Source: Acanthosoma haemorrhoidale
Taxonomy: Eukaryota; Arthropoda; Insecta; Hemiptera; Acanthosomatidae
Direction of reading: 5' to 3'
Assembly: GCA_930367205.1 (NCBI GenBank)
Contig: CAKNEZ010000004.1
Location: 345,001 to 409,000 of the forward strand
DNA length: 64,000 bases
Shown here: positions 23,322 through 35,162 of the stretch, one piece after another
Layout: the number at the start of each line of letters is the position of its first letter
Position numbering within the stretch: the first letter of the stretch is position 1
The notes under the pieces: model-generated
Database searches by the model: none
Seen by the model: only the letters and a program-made list of their open reading frames with translations
Told to the model about the DNA's origin: nothing
Translations under genes and position numbers: made by a program

Positions 23322-23801
23322 ACTAGGGGGTAGCCGTAGCCGGTAGAATTCTAAATTTCTTAGCAGCCGCAAAACGATGTTTATCCACACTCACTCCCTG
23401 GCCGTACCGTACAGGCATTGATACATCATACGTCTTAGCAAGGGGAAATGAACGGATCCTCCACTTCTTTACCCTCCGATTGCCTACAGACTCGTCTAAA
23501 GTCATTTTAACTTTCATATTGGAACAGTGGAATTCCTCCGGAATGTGTAAACGATGGTATAACAATATCAGCAGAAGACTGACTGTCCAAGCTAGAGTAA
23601 ACCTTTCCGGGTTAACAAACTCCAAATGGCAGAGCATAAACATAACGGCACATATTCCTACCGAACCCTTAAGATCGAAGAATCTATTACCACCGCTAAT
23701 ACCTGCTCACTCCGAATAAAAGGGATTTGGCAGACTTATGTATTATACAGTAAACCTGTGACAAAAACGTCTATAGAAAAACTTTTGTAGTAGAGTTTCT
23801 T
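23322..23801 (-). other. Unique segment between repeats X and Y, with an unrecognised frame
   Basis: A 106-codon minus-strand frame (23323-23643) has a hydrophobic N-terminus (WTVSLLLILL) and a basic C-terminus. It does not match a family that I recognise. In the second X...Y arrangement this position is occupied by the Gypsy element. Confidence 0.3.
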
Positions 23802-24287
23802 GGTTGATAAAATGAGTTATTAACTAACCGCTGCATAAATTTATTAATGTCCAAAGTTTTGACATACTCTGTTCTAGACTACTTTTTTGCTAGTATAGCT
23901 CTATTTATGATTGGAGAAAATGATATTTTTAAACGTGTGCTAATTTTTGTTTGGACAACAATCGCATGGTAATTGTAATTTATTTCCATTTAAATTAAAA
24001 TGTATACTTTTGTTGTCTCTACGATCAAAATGAATTTGTATTTAGTCGCATTCTACCTAATCGGCATGCATTCGGATAAGCCCAATGGAAGGAAACTTGT
24101 AGATGTATGGTTTAATATTAAGATTGTGTTTTATGACGCCTCTCCATATATTGACGGTTGATTTTTTTCGCACACAAACAATAAATGATGTTGGAACACT
24201 TTAACCGTGGCGAAATAGTCTAAAATTCGATTAAATAAAATTAAAATTAATCGCAATGAACGATTGTATTTCTTAATCGGTTACATG
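23802..24287 (+). repeat. Repeat Y, copy 1
   Basis: About 486 bases recur at 33327-33813, both ending in GGTTACATG. It is AT-rich and non-coding. It always lies right of an X copy in this window. Confidence 0.8.
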
Positions 24288-24483
24288 CCGATGCCCCGGG
24301 TGGGCAGGCGCATGTATGTTCATTCGAATGAGGCGAGATAATAAGAATTTATGACCCCACCCGAGGGCGGAGTTCTGACAAAAAATTGATTATAGACTCA
24401 TCAAAAGTCCCCCTCCACGGAAATCTTTAGTAAAAGGCGAAAGATTTGTTCGCTTTGAAGGGAGACCAGAGTTAACTGATACA

Positions 24484-24506
24484 TTTTTTTTTTTTTTTTT
24501 TTTTTT
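24484..24506 (-). repeat. Poly(A) tail of Jockey C (T23 on plus strand)
   Basis: Twenty-three T residues mark the 3' end of the minus-strand element. Confidence 0.9.
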
Positions 24507-24871
24507 AATTTTAAAACCTCAAACAAAATACAATGTACAAAAGAAAAATAACAAAATAATAATCAACTTACAAATTTCTCCTCTTCCTGCATTTAAATGC
24601 ATTTGGAGGAGTGCATAATACAATAAATGTTTTTTGATCTTGTTAATAGTACTCAGTCTTATATTCACACTAGGTGATGAGTCTCACCTTCTATTTGTCA
24701 CCGACACCAAACACTAAACGCTAGGAACAAAAAAAAACAAAACAAAAACAAACTAAACAAAACCAACTAAATCTCTACCTAGAACCTAGGACTAGAGTGT
24801 TCCAGCCGCGACAGCGTCCTGCCATTGATGGGGGATCGAAGCGGGGGTTATAGTGCTAAACACCGGGTTCG

Positions 24872-25660
24872 TTAGATATTGTAATAAGTCGAACCGTTTT
24901 GGAATCGTTGGAGTTTCTTAGCTGTCGTATACGCCAGATAACGAAATAGCGGTACACCATACAGCAGAGTAGGCCTGAGTATGCCCTTGTAAATCAGTAG
25001 CTTGAGACGTAGTGATAGATTGGGGGAAGTCAATAAGTGCGTAAGCCGGTAAGACTTCATGCGTGTATGCTTCAACTTCTTCGCAAAATGGTTACTAAAA
25101 TGGAGGTGTCTGTACATTTTAATTCCCAGATATACTAGGTTGTTGGCTTGTGAATTTTCCTCCGTTCCTACTATGTAACTAGTAGGGAGCGGGCTTTTTC
25201 CCTTTTGAAAAGAGAAAATTACACAGTCAGTCTTACCCAGGTTTACAGAGATATTGAGTCTCCCCAATCTCTCACTGATCTGGTTACAGGCTGCTACAGC
25301 CTGTCTTAGAGCTACCTTGGCACTCATGCTACTACTGTACACCGCTATGTCATCTGCGAAAGCAGTAACTGTGGTATTTTTGTACCAAGCTCCAACAATC
25401 ACAGACGTGTATACGTTGAATAGTACAGGGGATAAGACGGCACCTTGGGGTACTCCACAGGTCAGTGGCACAGCTTCGGAGAAACTTACACCCACCCGCA
25501 CCCGCAGCGATCTGTTTTTCAGGATGCTATCCAGAATTGAATACAGTTGTTCCGGGCATTCCCGGTCGCAGAGCATTTGACCCAGTGTCCCGTGAGACAC
25601 CGAGTCGAATGCTTGGGTGCAATCAATGGAAATCATAGCCGTGGCTATGTTTCTATTCAT
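24872..25660 (-). pseudogene. Jockey C ORF2 remnant: reverse transcriptase palm to C-terminus
   Basis: The frame holds RT motif A (SIDCTQAFDSVSHG), motif B (CGVPQGAVLSP) and the catalytic box AFADDIAVY, then the Jockey C-terminal region. It is 262 codons long and ends early relative to related copies. The start is the deletion junction with gag. The closest relative in the window is 40263-41261. Confidence 0.88.
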
Positions 25661-25679
25661 GTTATGTTAGCCATAACAT

Positions 25680-26465
25680 GCACATCTCCCACATTTTGTT
25701 TTCTTGCCACAGTGGTTCTTTGTGTGGCCGAACTCTTGACATCTAAAGCATTGAGGGGCGCCTCTCTGTTTCTTGAACGTCACTACACGAACTGTGACGT
25801 GGTTGATGGCCGTACCTTTTTCATGGCGTTCAGGGTGACGCTCGCATTAGCTGTTACTAGGACTGGCGAAATATCTTCCTTTCGTCCCGTTGGGTCACTT
25901 TTTTGGAGTCTTCTCACATCAACGACTCCTGGTAAAACATCCACTATCGTAGATCTAATTTCTTCAATGTCCTCCTGGACATCCAAGCCAAGAATAAGCT
26001 ATTTCTTATTCTTGGTGCCGCCTTTCGGGGCGAAAGTGTGGAATTCCTTTCCACCGGCCTGGAGCAGTTTCAAAATTTTCGCTCTTTCCTCCTCGAGCTC
26101 GGGGTAAATAGTTACGCCCTCCTTCGTCTTCCTGAGGGCGATACTATTTATATTTGCTCTCTTGAGCAGCTGGGTTAAATCTGTAGTCGTCTCTCCAGAA
26201 ACAACAACTGGCGGCGGCTTCTTTGGTGCCTGAGTCACAGGATTAGAGCTTTCCGGTGACTCAGTGGCCAAAGCCTGAAATTTATTTCCGACCTTTGTCG
26301 GGTTTTTGCCTTTGTAGGCCTTTGTACCTTCACTGTGATTCTCGGAAAAGTGAAATCCTCTTCACTTTCCAATTCCTTTGTCAGTGAAGCCGACCGCTTC
26401 CGTGAGCTATCGGTCTCCATCTCCATCTCCATACTTCCGAAAATTAAAATAGTCAAAAACAGCAA
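25680..26465 (-). pseudogene. Jockey C ORF1 (gag-like, PRE and CCHC)
   Basis: The N-terminus (METDSSRKRSASLTKELE) leads through a proline-rich part to KEFHTFAPKGGTKNKK, the PRE/C2HC signature. A zinc knuckle CFRCQEFGHTKNHC and a second cluster follow near 25740-25690. An in-frame TAG stands at about 26006 and frameshifts lie near 25800 and 26270. RNA binding is the expected role. Confidence 0.82.
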
Positions 26466-26639
26466 AATATTTTACTGGGGTGCCGTCTCCATACACGAAA
26501 GCACTGACACAACAACACTATCACAAAAATCTGATATAAAAATGTACCTTGGGGCCACATAAGATTGTGGCAAAAGATGATGGCGGGAAAACACTGGCAG
26601 CAGAGATGTGTATACTTCGACTGCTGACACTGAACTACA

Positions 26640-27498
26640 TATATTGGAAATTTCTCCTAGGGTTGACGCCATGACAAACAATAACTCAGGGAGGTGAAAA
26701 GGCTTTGACATATACCAGCGTCATAGAAAAACTTTAAAGTACCGGGAACATCCATCCCATCCAACCGATACCATTCATCTAATTGTCGAATTATCATAAA
26801 TATTTATAATGAAATAGAATTAGGGCGAGAATAAAAATGCCCAAGCGACGGCATGCCATCGCTCGCGGCCCCGATACCCTCCTGCTGCTGCTGCTACCTG
26901 GTAGCACAAATGTTCAACTAATCTAAAGTCCCACCGCATCTTTGCTGATATTACATATTTTCCTCGAAACGTATTGATGACTTTAGAATAAAATAAATAA
27001 GTTAAATCTCTCAATAGAAGTTTATAGGCCAAATCACCTAGTTCGTGAATATTTGAAGAATTATAATTATTTCTAATGAAAAGGCAGTTCAAACGCGAGA
27101 TAGCTAGTTACATAACTTTGATTTAGACTTTTTTCTATTTTATTATACATATCCTGACCGTAATACATTTTTTTATCGTTATATAATTTAAAGAGGGTAG
27201 CAGAGCCGGAATTCAAAACCGGGAGAAATTCTCTGGGTGTCTCTGTAAAATACAGCGAAATAAAGCAATAAGTAAATTGAATACGCCGTAGTCGGTATTA
27301 AAAAAATATCCCACCAAATGCAATGCCCTGTTTTCACAGAATTAACGAGCTTCTTTAAGATAACAGCGTAAGGCGAAGATGAGTCTTTCTTTCTAGGCTT
27401 CCATAAAGATTTATACGTGTACAACAACACACTTGGGGATGTTTCGTATGGAAGAACCTTTTTAGTTATGCATTTCCCTCGTTCTATCTTATTATGTC
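26640..27498 (-). repeat. Repeat X, copy 2
   Basis: This is the second copy of 22463-23321. Its right end abuts the Gypsy pol at 27498, so the last codons of the pol frame (down to 27484) are actually X sequence. Confidence 0.8.
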
Positions 27499-30400
27499 CT
27501 CTCCATGTTCTTCGTATATTGCTTCTCGTCGAATATTGCGCCTGGCCCTCTCTCTCGCTTCCTTCCTCTTTTCCCATAGCCGTCCCGGCCTTTGTTTCTC
27601 CGGGCGGTCTCCTCCTCCCCTTTCTTCTTCTGCTTCTTCTTCTTCTGAACTGGTTCTGGGAGTCATTTCCCCAGCCCTTCCTATTGGCTCTAGGCTACTG
27701 GGATCGTGGGTATTTTCCCGCATCCACGGGGGAGTAACCCAGTCGGGGATACCCGGTGATCTTCTTAGCGAGGGAGGCGTTGCGGTCACCCTTTCCTGAC
27801 TGGGTCCAGGTAACGCCTCTACTTCGGCACCTTCCTCCCTTTCCTTCACTTCGTCGTCCCCGTCTTCGTAGCTATATTCCTCCCAAGGCTCCATCTCTTC
27901 CTCACTGACCTCCTCCATTTCTGGAGTCAATCGTTCTTCCAGTTCACTCTCCTCGTCGCTCTCCTCTTCCTCTAGGTAATTACCTACCGCCGGTTTCAGA
28001 CGGTTGATGTGGACAACCAACTGCCGTCCAAATTGTAATTGCAACTTGTACGTGACCGGAGAAATCTTTTTGATCACCTCATGTGGTCCGGTCCATGGCC
28101 GATGGAACTTCTTGCAATGTCCCGGTTTGATCACCGGCACATGCAGAAAAGCATACTCTCCCACCTTCAATTCTCTGAGTTTCCGCGCCTTGTTGCATTG
28201 CACTGTCCGACGGGCCCAGGCCTTCTCCATCCTTTGGGATGCCTCCTCATAGGCCTGATTCAGCCTTTCATGAAGCCGTATTACCGACTCTTCTACTGGG
28301 GCTTCCCCATCCACTGGCGTGATTTTACATTCCATCGGTGTCTGTACTTCTCGCCCATACAAGAGATAATTCGGCGAGTATCCTGTTGACGAGTGAGGAA
28401 TAGCCCGATAGGCCATCAACACGTAAGGTACCCAACAATCCCAATCCCGTCCATCTTGTCGCACGTAATAAGCAGACGCCTCCACTAGCGTCCGGTGCAA
28501 CCTCTCCACCATTCAATTTCCTTCCGGGTGGTATGGAGTGGTCTGTATCTTGTTGGTTCCCAGCAACCTACACGTGTTCTTCATCAAGGAAGATCTGAAA
28601 TTCCTTCCTTGATCCGTTACCAGCCTCTCCGGGGCTCCATGCCGAGTCACTACTCCTTCCACGAAAGCCCTGGCCGTTTCTTCTGCCGTAATCTCTTTCA
28701 GGGGAATGGCCTTGGCATACCTAGTGAAATTATTGATCATGGTTAGCATGTATTTATACCCGCGTCCGCTTCTTGGTAGGGGACCAACAATATCCATCGA
28801 GATTTGCTCGAATGGTCGGGTAGGGAAGAAAGGAGCTTCCAGTGGAACTTTCAAGCCCGTTGGAGACTTCCTTCGCTGGCAGCTGTCACACTGGGTTACG
28901 AACTCTTTTATATCCGTATTTATGTTTGGCCAGTAAAATCCCTCCTTTACCAACAACGTCGTTCTCTCAATACCCGGATGTCCAGCCCACCGGGCCTCAT
29001 GTCACTGCCGCATTACGGCTTCTCTTAACTCCTCCGGTACAGCCAACTTCCAAGTTCCCACGTCGGGGCTGCCGTTGGTCCTGTATAACATCCCCCTCGC
29101 ATCTTTGGTCCCCTGGTCTGGCTGTTGTGCAACGGCCTTGCACCAGGCGTCCTTTTGTTGCGCTGCCCGCAATAGTACCTCGCTGAAACCCGGGGTCCTC
29201 ATCCTTACACCTCGTACCGCCCTACTCAAGGCATCTGCATTGGTATGCTTTTTACCCGCCTTATTTTCTACCTCGTAGTTAAACTCTTGGAGTCTCAAGG
29301 TCCACCGCATCAACCTGTATGAGGTTTCTCTTAAGCTCAACATCCATTTCAGGGCCGAGTGATCTGTTATTAACTTGAACTCTCGTCCCAGTAGATAACA
29401 CCTGAACTGTCGGGTGGCCCATATCACCGCCAATAACTCCAGTTCCGTGGCTGAGTAGTTCCTTTCCGGTCCTCTCAACTGTCGGCTGGCGTAACATATC
29501 GGTCTTTCTACCCCGTCGTGGACCTGCGACAGCACTGCTCCAAGGGCGATCGAGGAAGCGTCGGTTGCTAAGATGAGTGGATCCCGAAAGTCCGGGTATA
29601 TCCGGACACGATCTGACATTAAGTTCGTCTTCAATTCGTTGAACGCATCTTCCGCTTCTTGCGTCCACTTGTATGTGACATTCTTTTTAGTGAGTACCAT
29701 AATTGGTTGCGCAATCTCTGCGAACTTATCCACAAACCGTCGGTAATACACCGCCAGCCCAAGGAACGATCTTACCTCCTTCACATTCGTTGGTCTGGGA
29801 TAACTCTTCACGGCCTCTACCTTTGCCGGGTCCGTCCTTACTCCGTCCTCGCTTACTACGTGGCCCAGGTAGGCAACTTCCTTTCGCACAAATCGACACT
29901 TTTCTCGGTTAATTTTTAAGTTTGCCTCTTGTAATTTCCTTAACACGTTCCCGATCCTCTGTGCCTGCTCCTCGATTGTCGCGCTGTACACGATTACATC
30001 GTCGAGATACACATAGCATTCCACTCCCTTTATCCTGCTTAACAGGCAATCCATCAGCTTCTGAAAGGTCGTGGGCGCCCCCGCCAGCCCAAAGGCCATC
30101 CTTCTATATTCATAATGGCCATCGCCAGTAGTGAATGCCGTTTTTTCCTGGTCTTTCTCTGCTACAGATATCTGGTGGTACCCACTGGCTAAGTCGATAG
30201 TCGTGAAATAACGACTCCTCCCCAACTGTTTCAACGTCTCCTGGATTAGTGGTAGCGGGCACACTTCCACCTTGGTGACCGCGTTAAGACCCCAAAAATC
30301 AGTGCAAAACCGAAACTTGGTTTCCCCGTTTTCTGATTTCTTCTTGACCAGTACAAAGGGTGCCGACCACGGGCTGGACGATGGTTGGATCACGCCGTTG

Positions 30401-31575
30401 TCCAGCATTTCCTGTATATGCTGTTTCACAACTGGCCTCTGGTGGAAGGGTACCGGGTATGGTCTTTTGGCCACCGGCACTGCCTCGCCTGTCTCGATCG
30501 TGTGTTCCACTCCCAGGGTGCATCCTCTCTCGTCCGGCGGATCGAACAGTGCCCTATACTGGTTAAGCACTTCCTCGATCATCTCTTGGTCGCATGGCTG
30601 CAAGTGGCCGAGTTCCTTGTCCCAATTACGCTTCTCATGGGCTTCCCCCTGCTGTTGCTTTACTGCTCCTACCACCGTCCCAACCTGGTCGTTTACCTGA
30701 GCCCTCGTTGCCATTCCTAGCGTTTGCCCCCGGTCAATTACAATTCGCTCCCCTGCTAGATTCACTACTCTAATTTTCACTCTTCCGTCGCTCACTCTGT
30801 CCACTACTCTGCCGGTTCTCAGTCCCTTTTGTGGTTGAACCTCGGGTTCTATGATCACTTCTTCATCATCTACCAAGTCCACTACCCCTGCTACAATTGC
30901 TTCCGCGTACTTCGGAATCACATATCTTTTCGCGGCTTTTACTTGGCATTCCCCTGGCTCTCCCGGATCCGGCTCTCGCTCCGTCAGTCCTTGGTCCCTC
31001 CGGTACTCTTTCCTTCGGTTCGGTCTCCCTTTTCGTCGCTTGGGAGTGCTTCGCCCTTCTCCGTCGCCTTCTTCTTCCCTATTTTTACTATCAGCGTTCT
31101 CCCTTGAGATTATGATCTCTGCCTGAGGGTCTGCTTTCTGCGTAACCCCCTGCGCCTCCGTTCGCTCGTGGCCTACGCACCTAACTTTCACTCGTTTACC
31201 GATCCGTACCGCCCCAGTCTCTGTATTTAATTGTATCGCTAGTTTCTTCATCAAGTCTAGCCCTAGTAGCCCATCGAAGGATGTATCCAAGGCAGCGATT
31301 GTGAAGCTATGCTCTATTTCCTGATACTCTACCCGGCACGTTAGCTGTTGTTCGCCCAATATCTGTAGAGACTGACCGGTCACCCCTCTGGCCCTTACTT
31401 CCGATTGTGCTATCCTCACATCCGGTATTGCCTCCTTGAGTACGGAAATCTGGGCTCCCGTGTCGACTAGCAACCGCCGTATCCACCCCGATAATTCTAT
31501 TTCCAGACTCAACCCGTCTCCCCCTTGCCGCGTTATAGTCGGCAATAGCCACTGGCCACCCTCGTTGTTCAACAA
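27484..31575 (-). pseudogene. Gypsy pol: protease, RT, RNase H, integrase
   Basis: Three stretches share one frame, separated by TGA at 29002-29004 and at 28513-28515. In the first, the protease motif LLVDTGA is at residues 35-41, RT spans about 370-550 with YLDD at 523-526, and RNase H aspartates lie in TDAS (671) and TDHS (737). Integrase follows: CDSCQRRK zinc-binding end, core aspartates in MDIVGPLP and VTDQGRNF, and the glutamate in VERLHRTL just after the second TGA. The C-terminal part is acidic, then basic. The start overlaps the gag stop in another frame, as usual for translational frameshifting. Confidence 0.9.
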
Positions 31576-32641
31576 CGGTCCGTCCCGGGTTTTTGGGAAG
31601 GACCTAGGCCTTTTGGGTCACTCTCTTTCATAGCGGGAGATTTGCAATGGGACGAGTAGTGGCCTGGTTGCCCACAACAGTAGCAAACCCTAGGGCCGTC
31701 CGGCCTTCGTCCAGTCTTTGGAGGCAGGCTTCGTTGGCCAGGACAATTCCTTGCTATGTGCCCCTTTTTGGCACAACGATAGCATTGTATTTCTGCCAAT
31801 GTCAGTTGTGTCTCGCCTTCTCTTCCTCGGTTATTTGGCTGTCGGTACGCCGCGCATACACACGCCGGGCTTTGCGCTTCTCGTTGCTTTCCTGCTGAAT
31901 CCACCTCTGGTTCCCATACCACATATACCTGCTTCCCTCCCTGATGCTCTTGCAGAGCTTGTTCTAACTCTAAAGCCATTCGCACAGCTTCCTTTAACGT
32001 CCTTGGCCGGCCGAACACGACTTGTTTGCCAACTTCCCCCAGCAGACCCCGTTTGAACGTCCCTAATTCCTTTCGGTCCACCTCATTTGTCCACCATACC
32101 TTTTCTTCCACACTCAGGGCCGGTCTGCTCATTTTTCCGCCCACCACAATGCATCTGTCTGCGAACTCCTGTATTTTCTCCTTAGAATGTTGGCTCAAGT
32201 CTTGCAACACCCTTTCATAATACTCGAACGTGTTGGGGTCACCAAATTGCTCTTTTAAGGCTTTGCAGAGATCCCCGAACGTCACCCCCCCTTTTAGTTC
32301 CTCCGTACCTCGGACGAACGTAGCCGCTTGGCCCTGTAGCTTTAACCGGCATATCCGTACTCTATCTACATCATCCCATGATCCGCAATCCGCTACTTCC
32401 ACCAGGTATTCTAAAAACTCCTCCACCGGCCTGGCTGTGGCCTCGCCCCCCCCCTCCAAGGCTTAGCTAAAGACTGCCAGGATAGGTCCTTTCGATTCGG
32501 TTTAATGACCGGTTTCGTTTCACTCGCCAGCTGAGCCTGCAGCTCTTCAATCTTTTGTTGAAGCTCGGCCTCTTTTAATTTAAATTTGTCATTCCTAACC
32601 AACGTCTCTTCCAGCTTCCTTTTTAACTCTTCTGTAGCCAT
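31569..32641 (-). pseudogene. Gypsy gag
   Basis: The N-terminal 60 codons form a charged, coiled-coil-like stretch (EELKRKLEETLVRND). The main gag domain follows in another frame, joined at the C9 run 32446-32454. Two zinc knuckles (CYRCAKKGHIARNC and CYCCGQPGHYSSHC) lie near 31740 and 31660. Gag forms the particle and binds genomic RNA. One base in the homopolymer decides whether this gene is intact, so a sequencing error is possible. Confidence 0.88.
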
Positions 32642-32698
32642 TTTGGAGCGTAAATTTAATTTGTGGTTTTATTGCAACCACCCCACACCTGACACAAC

Positions 32699-33172
32699 TG
32701 TAACACCCCCATGCCTCCCGGGAAATAGGAAATTTTCCTTTGGAAGAGGTTGAGAAATCAGGGAACGGGAAGTTAGGAACCTGGAAAGAATTATGGAAGA
32801 CTTATCAGCTAGCCTGCACCAATTTATAACCGGGTGAATTGGTTGGGAAATATACAAATAAAAACGATACATAAACTCCTTTTTCTACGCCAAAACTACT
32901 GATTTATTAAAGTTAATAACTCATTTTAAACAATTTCTATAACACATAATGCTCATTGTATATTGATATAATAATTGAATGTCCTAAGCTCCCATGGGGA
33001 TTAATGTCCCCCACACCAAGTGAATTTGCTTGAGTTACCTTTAATACAGTCCTTTCCTAAGATCCGTCTATGTTTCCTCCTTTAGAACACTCACTATTTC
33101 TCACAGGTATCTCCGTATCTTCAATCGAAGCTTACACACCTACGAGATAACCTTCCTCGTTTTGTTACAACA
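32699..33172 (-). repeat. 5' LTR of the Gypsy element (474 bp)
   Basis: On the minus strand it runs from TGTTGTAAC to GTGTTACA and lies 57 bases before the gag ATG. The sequence after it does not give a clear tRNA primer match. No partner LTR was found in the window. Confidence 0.65.
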
Positions 33173-33326
33173 TGTGTTCTTATTTTTTTTATTGTTTCAA
33201 TGCTGATGTCAAAGGCACGCGTTTATCCTCTTCCAGCCGTCTAGGAAGTGCAGATACCAGTCGGTGCTGGTAATCTAATCTCTCGGAATGGTACATACTC
33301 AACGCTGTTTTGTTACAGTCGGCTTA

Positions 33327-33813
33327 GGTTGATAAAAGGAGTTATTAACTAACCACTGCATAAATTTATTAATGTCCAACGTTTTGACATACTCTGCTCT
33401 AGACTACTTTTTTGCTAGTATAGCTCTATTTATGATTGGAGAAAATGATATTTTTAAACGTGTGCTAATTTTTGTTTGGACAACAATCGCATGGTAATTC
33501 TAATTTATTTCCATTTAAATTAAAATGTATACTTTTGTTGTCTCTACGATCAAAATGTATTTGTATTTAGCCGCATTCTACCTAATCGGCATGTACTTGG
33601 ATAAGCCCAATGAAAGGAAACTTGTAGATGTATGGTTTAATATTAAGATTGTGTTTTATGACGCCTCTCCATATATTGACGGTTGATTTTTTTCGCACAC
33701 AAACAATAAATGATGTTGGAACACTTTAACCGTGGCGAAATAGTCTAAAACTCGATTAAATAAAATTAAAATTAAATTAAAATGAACGATTGTATTTCTT
33801 AATCGGTTACATG
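33327..33813 (+). repeat. Repeat Y, copy 2
   Basis: This matches 23802-24287 with a few base changes and lies about 150 bases beyond the Gypsy 5' LTR. Confidence 0.8.
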
Positions 33814-34094
33814 AGGACACCGAGTGTGCTTATTGATGGTTTAAGAAAAATGACAAGGGAGGTTTAGACAAATTAATTAATTCATCATCTATATTTTTTA
33901 CGGGATTGAGATATTATTCAATGATGAGACCGGGGATTTTTTGAAAGCTCTCAGATTTGAAATCAAACGTCGAAGGAAAGACAGGAGGATCCTTTTTTGT
34001 CAGGGAAATTCTTACAAGTTTTTCCTCTATGTAGAAGAACCTATTCGGTAGGTATGGTAAGTAGAGCTTTTTCCCTCTCAAACGACGCTATTTT
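33814..34094. other. No recognised gene
   Basis: This AT-rich sequence lies between repeat Y2 and the first W copy. No motif was seen. Confidence 0.4.
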
Positions 34095-34300
34095 CTATGT
34101 TTGACTAGCTGAGCAATGCAGAATGACTGAATGTTTTGTTTCTGAAATTTAAAAATTAATTGCCTGATTTGATTTAGTTTTTTAAATCCAAAGATTTATT
34201 GGCAAAGAAGAAAAGCTTATTTCTCAGAATGATTATGTAGCTGGATAACTTCATTTAAATATATACAACTATGTAGTTCAATTCAAAATTATCAAAATCA
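34095..34300 (+). repeat. Repeat W, copy 1a (degenerate)
   Basis: This shares CTGAGCAATGCAGAAT and AAAGAAGAAAAGCTT with the copies at 35395-35535 and, inverted, at 41700-41880. The exon-like frame seen in the other two copies is disrupted here. Confidence 0.7.
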
Positions 34301-34427
34301 CGGTCATATTGAACAAAGAAAATATGTTAGCTTTAATCATGAAGTTGAGCATAACCAAATGAATAAGGAAAGTCTTACCTGATGAATATACGGAGCTTGC
34401 TTCGCTACTTAAAGACCGCACATTAAT

Positions 34428-34439
34428 AGTGTCCACTGT
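34428..34439. repeat. 12-bp target site duplication of Jockey E
   Basis: AGTGTCCACTGT is repeated at 35163-35174 immediately after the A-tail. Confidence 0.9.
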
Positions 34440-35162
34440 ATTTGGGTATAAAACTGGATAGGCATCTCCATTTCTTCTTCATTAGTAATAAAATATAAAA
34501 AGTACGACAAAGGTCTTACCGGCTATCGCACTTGCTAACTTCACCTAGCCTGTCGCTTCGTCTTAAATTGATGATATATAAATGTGTCCTCCGGCCAGCT
34601 CTGCTGTACGGTGCCCCGCTATTTACCCACTTGACTGACAATACAGCCAATTGTCTCCCACACTTCCAGAATGGAATCATGCGAAAAGTGGTCCGACATA
34701 CCTCTTTCAAGAGGTTGAAGAACGCTGACCTGCACCCGTTGCTTGGTGTGCCGTCGGTGGGTGAGTTCATCCGCCGGAGACACATTAAGTTTTTTGACTC
34801 GTTGCAGCACCTGACAAACCCAGTGTTTAACACTATGGCCCCACCACCCCTCCTGCATCGATGGTAACAGACTGTCGGGGAAAAATTAGGTTAATAATTA
34901 GTATAGTAATTAGTAAGTTAGTTTTAAGGTTGATCAAAAAGGTAAGCCCTATCACCTTTATTAGTCAGTTCAGTCCAGTGGTGTATAATGTATTATCATT
35001 ATCATTATACTTGTTTATTCATTATATGGTTTTGATAAAATACCAAAACCCGTATATGATGTAGCGATGCTACAGGAAATACAAAAATAATTTGTAAATA
35101 GATTCGCCTGAGGATCTATAATTATCTGTAAGTTTATAGGGGCTACTAAAAAAAAAAAAAAA
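34440..35162 (+). mobile_element. Jockey 3' fragment (copy E), 5'-truncated
   Basis: A 5'-truncated insertion ends in a run of about 16 A and is flanked by a perfect 12-bp duplication (AGTGTCCACTGT at 34428-34439 and 35163-35174). It contains the RT C-terminus (34532-34867, with RRHIKFFDSLQHL) and the family 3' UTR, including a version of the stem-loop near 34940 with one mismatch. Confidence 0.92.

Larger units (their letters stand above)
24484..26639 (-). mobile_element. Jockey-clade element with internal deletion (copy C)
   Basis: On the minus strand the order is 5' UTR, ORF1 gag, an abrupt join to the RT of ORF2, 3' UTR and an A-tail (T23 at 24484-24506). The endonuclease and the N-terminal RT are missing. 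The junction near 25662-25690 carries a short inverted stutter. The 3' UTR has the family stem-loop at 24672-24689. A possible short target duplication (TACAT) flanks it but is not convincing. Confidence 0.85.
27484..33172 (-). mobile_element. Gypsy (Metaviridae-type) LTR retrotransposon, 3' end lost
   Basis: This minus-strand element has a 5' LTR (32699-33172), gag and pol with protease, RT, RNase H and integrase. Its 3' LTR is missing: repeat X2 starts where the end of pol should continue. Coding decay is light, with one shift at a C9 run in gag and two in-frame TGA codons in pol, which suggests a fairly young copy. No envelope gene was recognised. Confidence 0.9.

Noticed and set aside
24478..26640. 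TACAT as a target duplication of Jockey C
   Set aside because: Five bases in AT-rich sequence can match by chance, and one side overlaps the T tail. It is noted only as possible.
27188..27577. 129-codon minus-strand frame joining X repeat and Gypsy sequence
   Set aside because: It runs across the junction of two unrelated repeats in a frame different from pol, so it is accidental.
29002..32466. Many plus-strand frames of 60-140 codons across the Gypsy element
   Set aside because: They are shadows of the minus-strand gag and pol.
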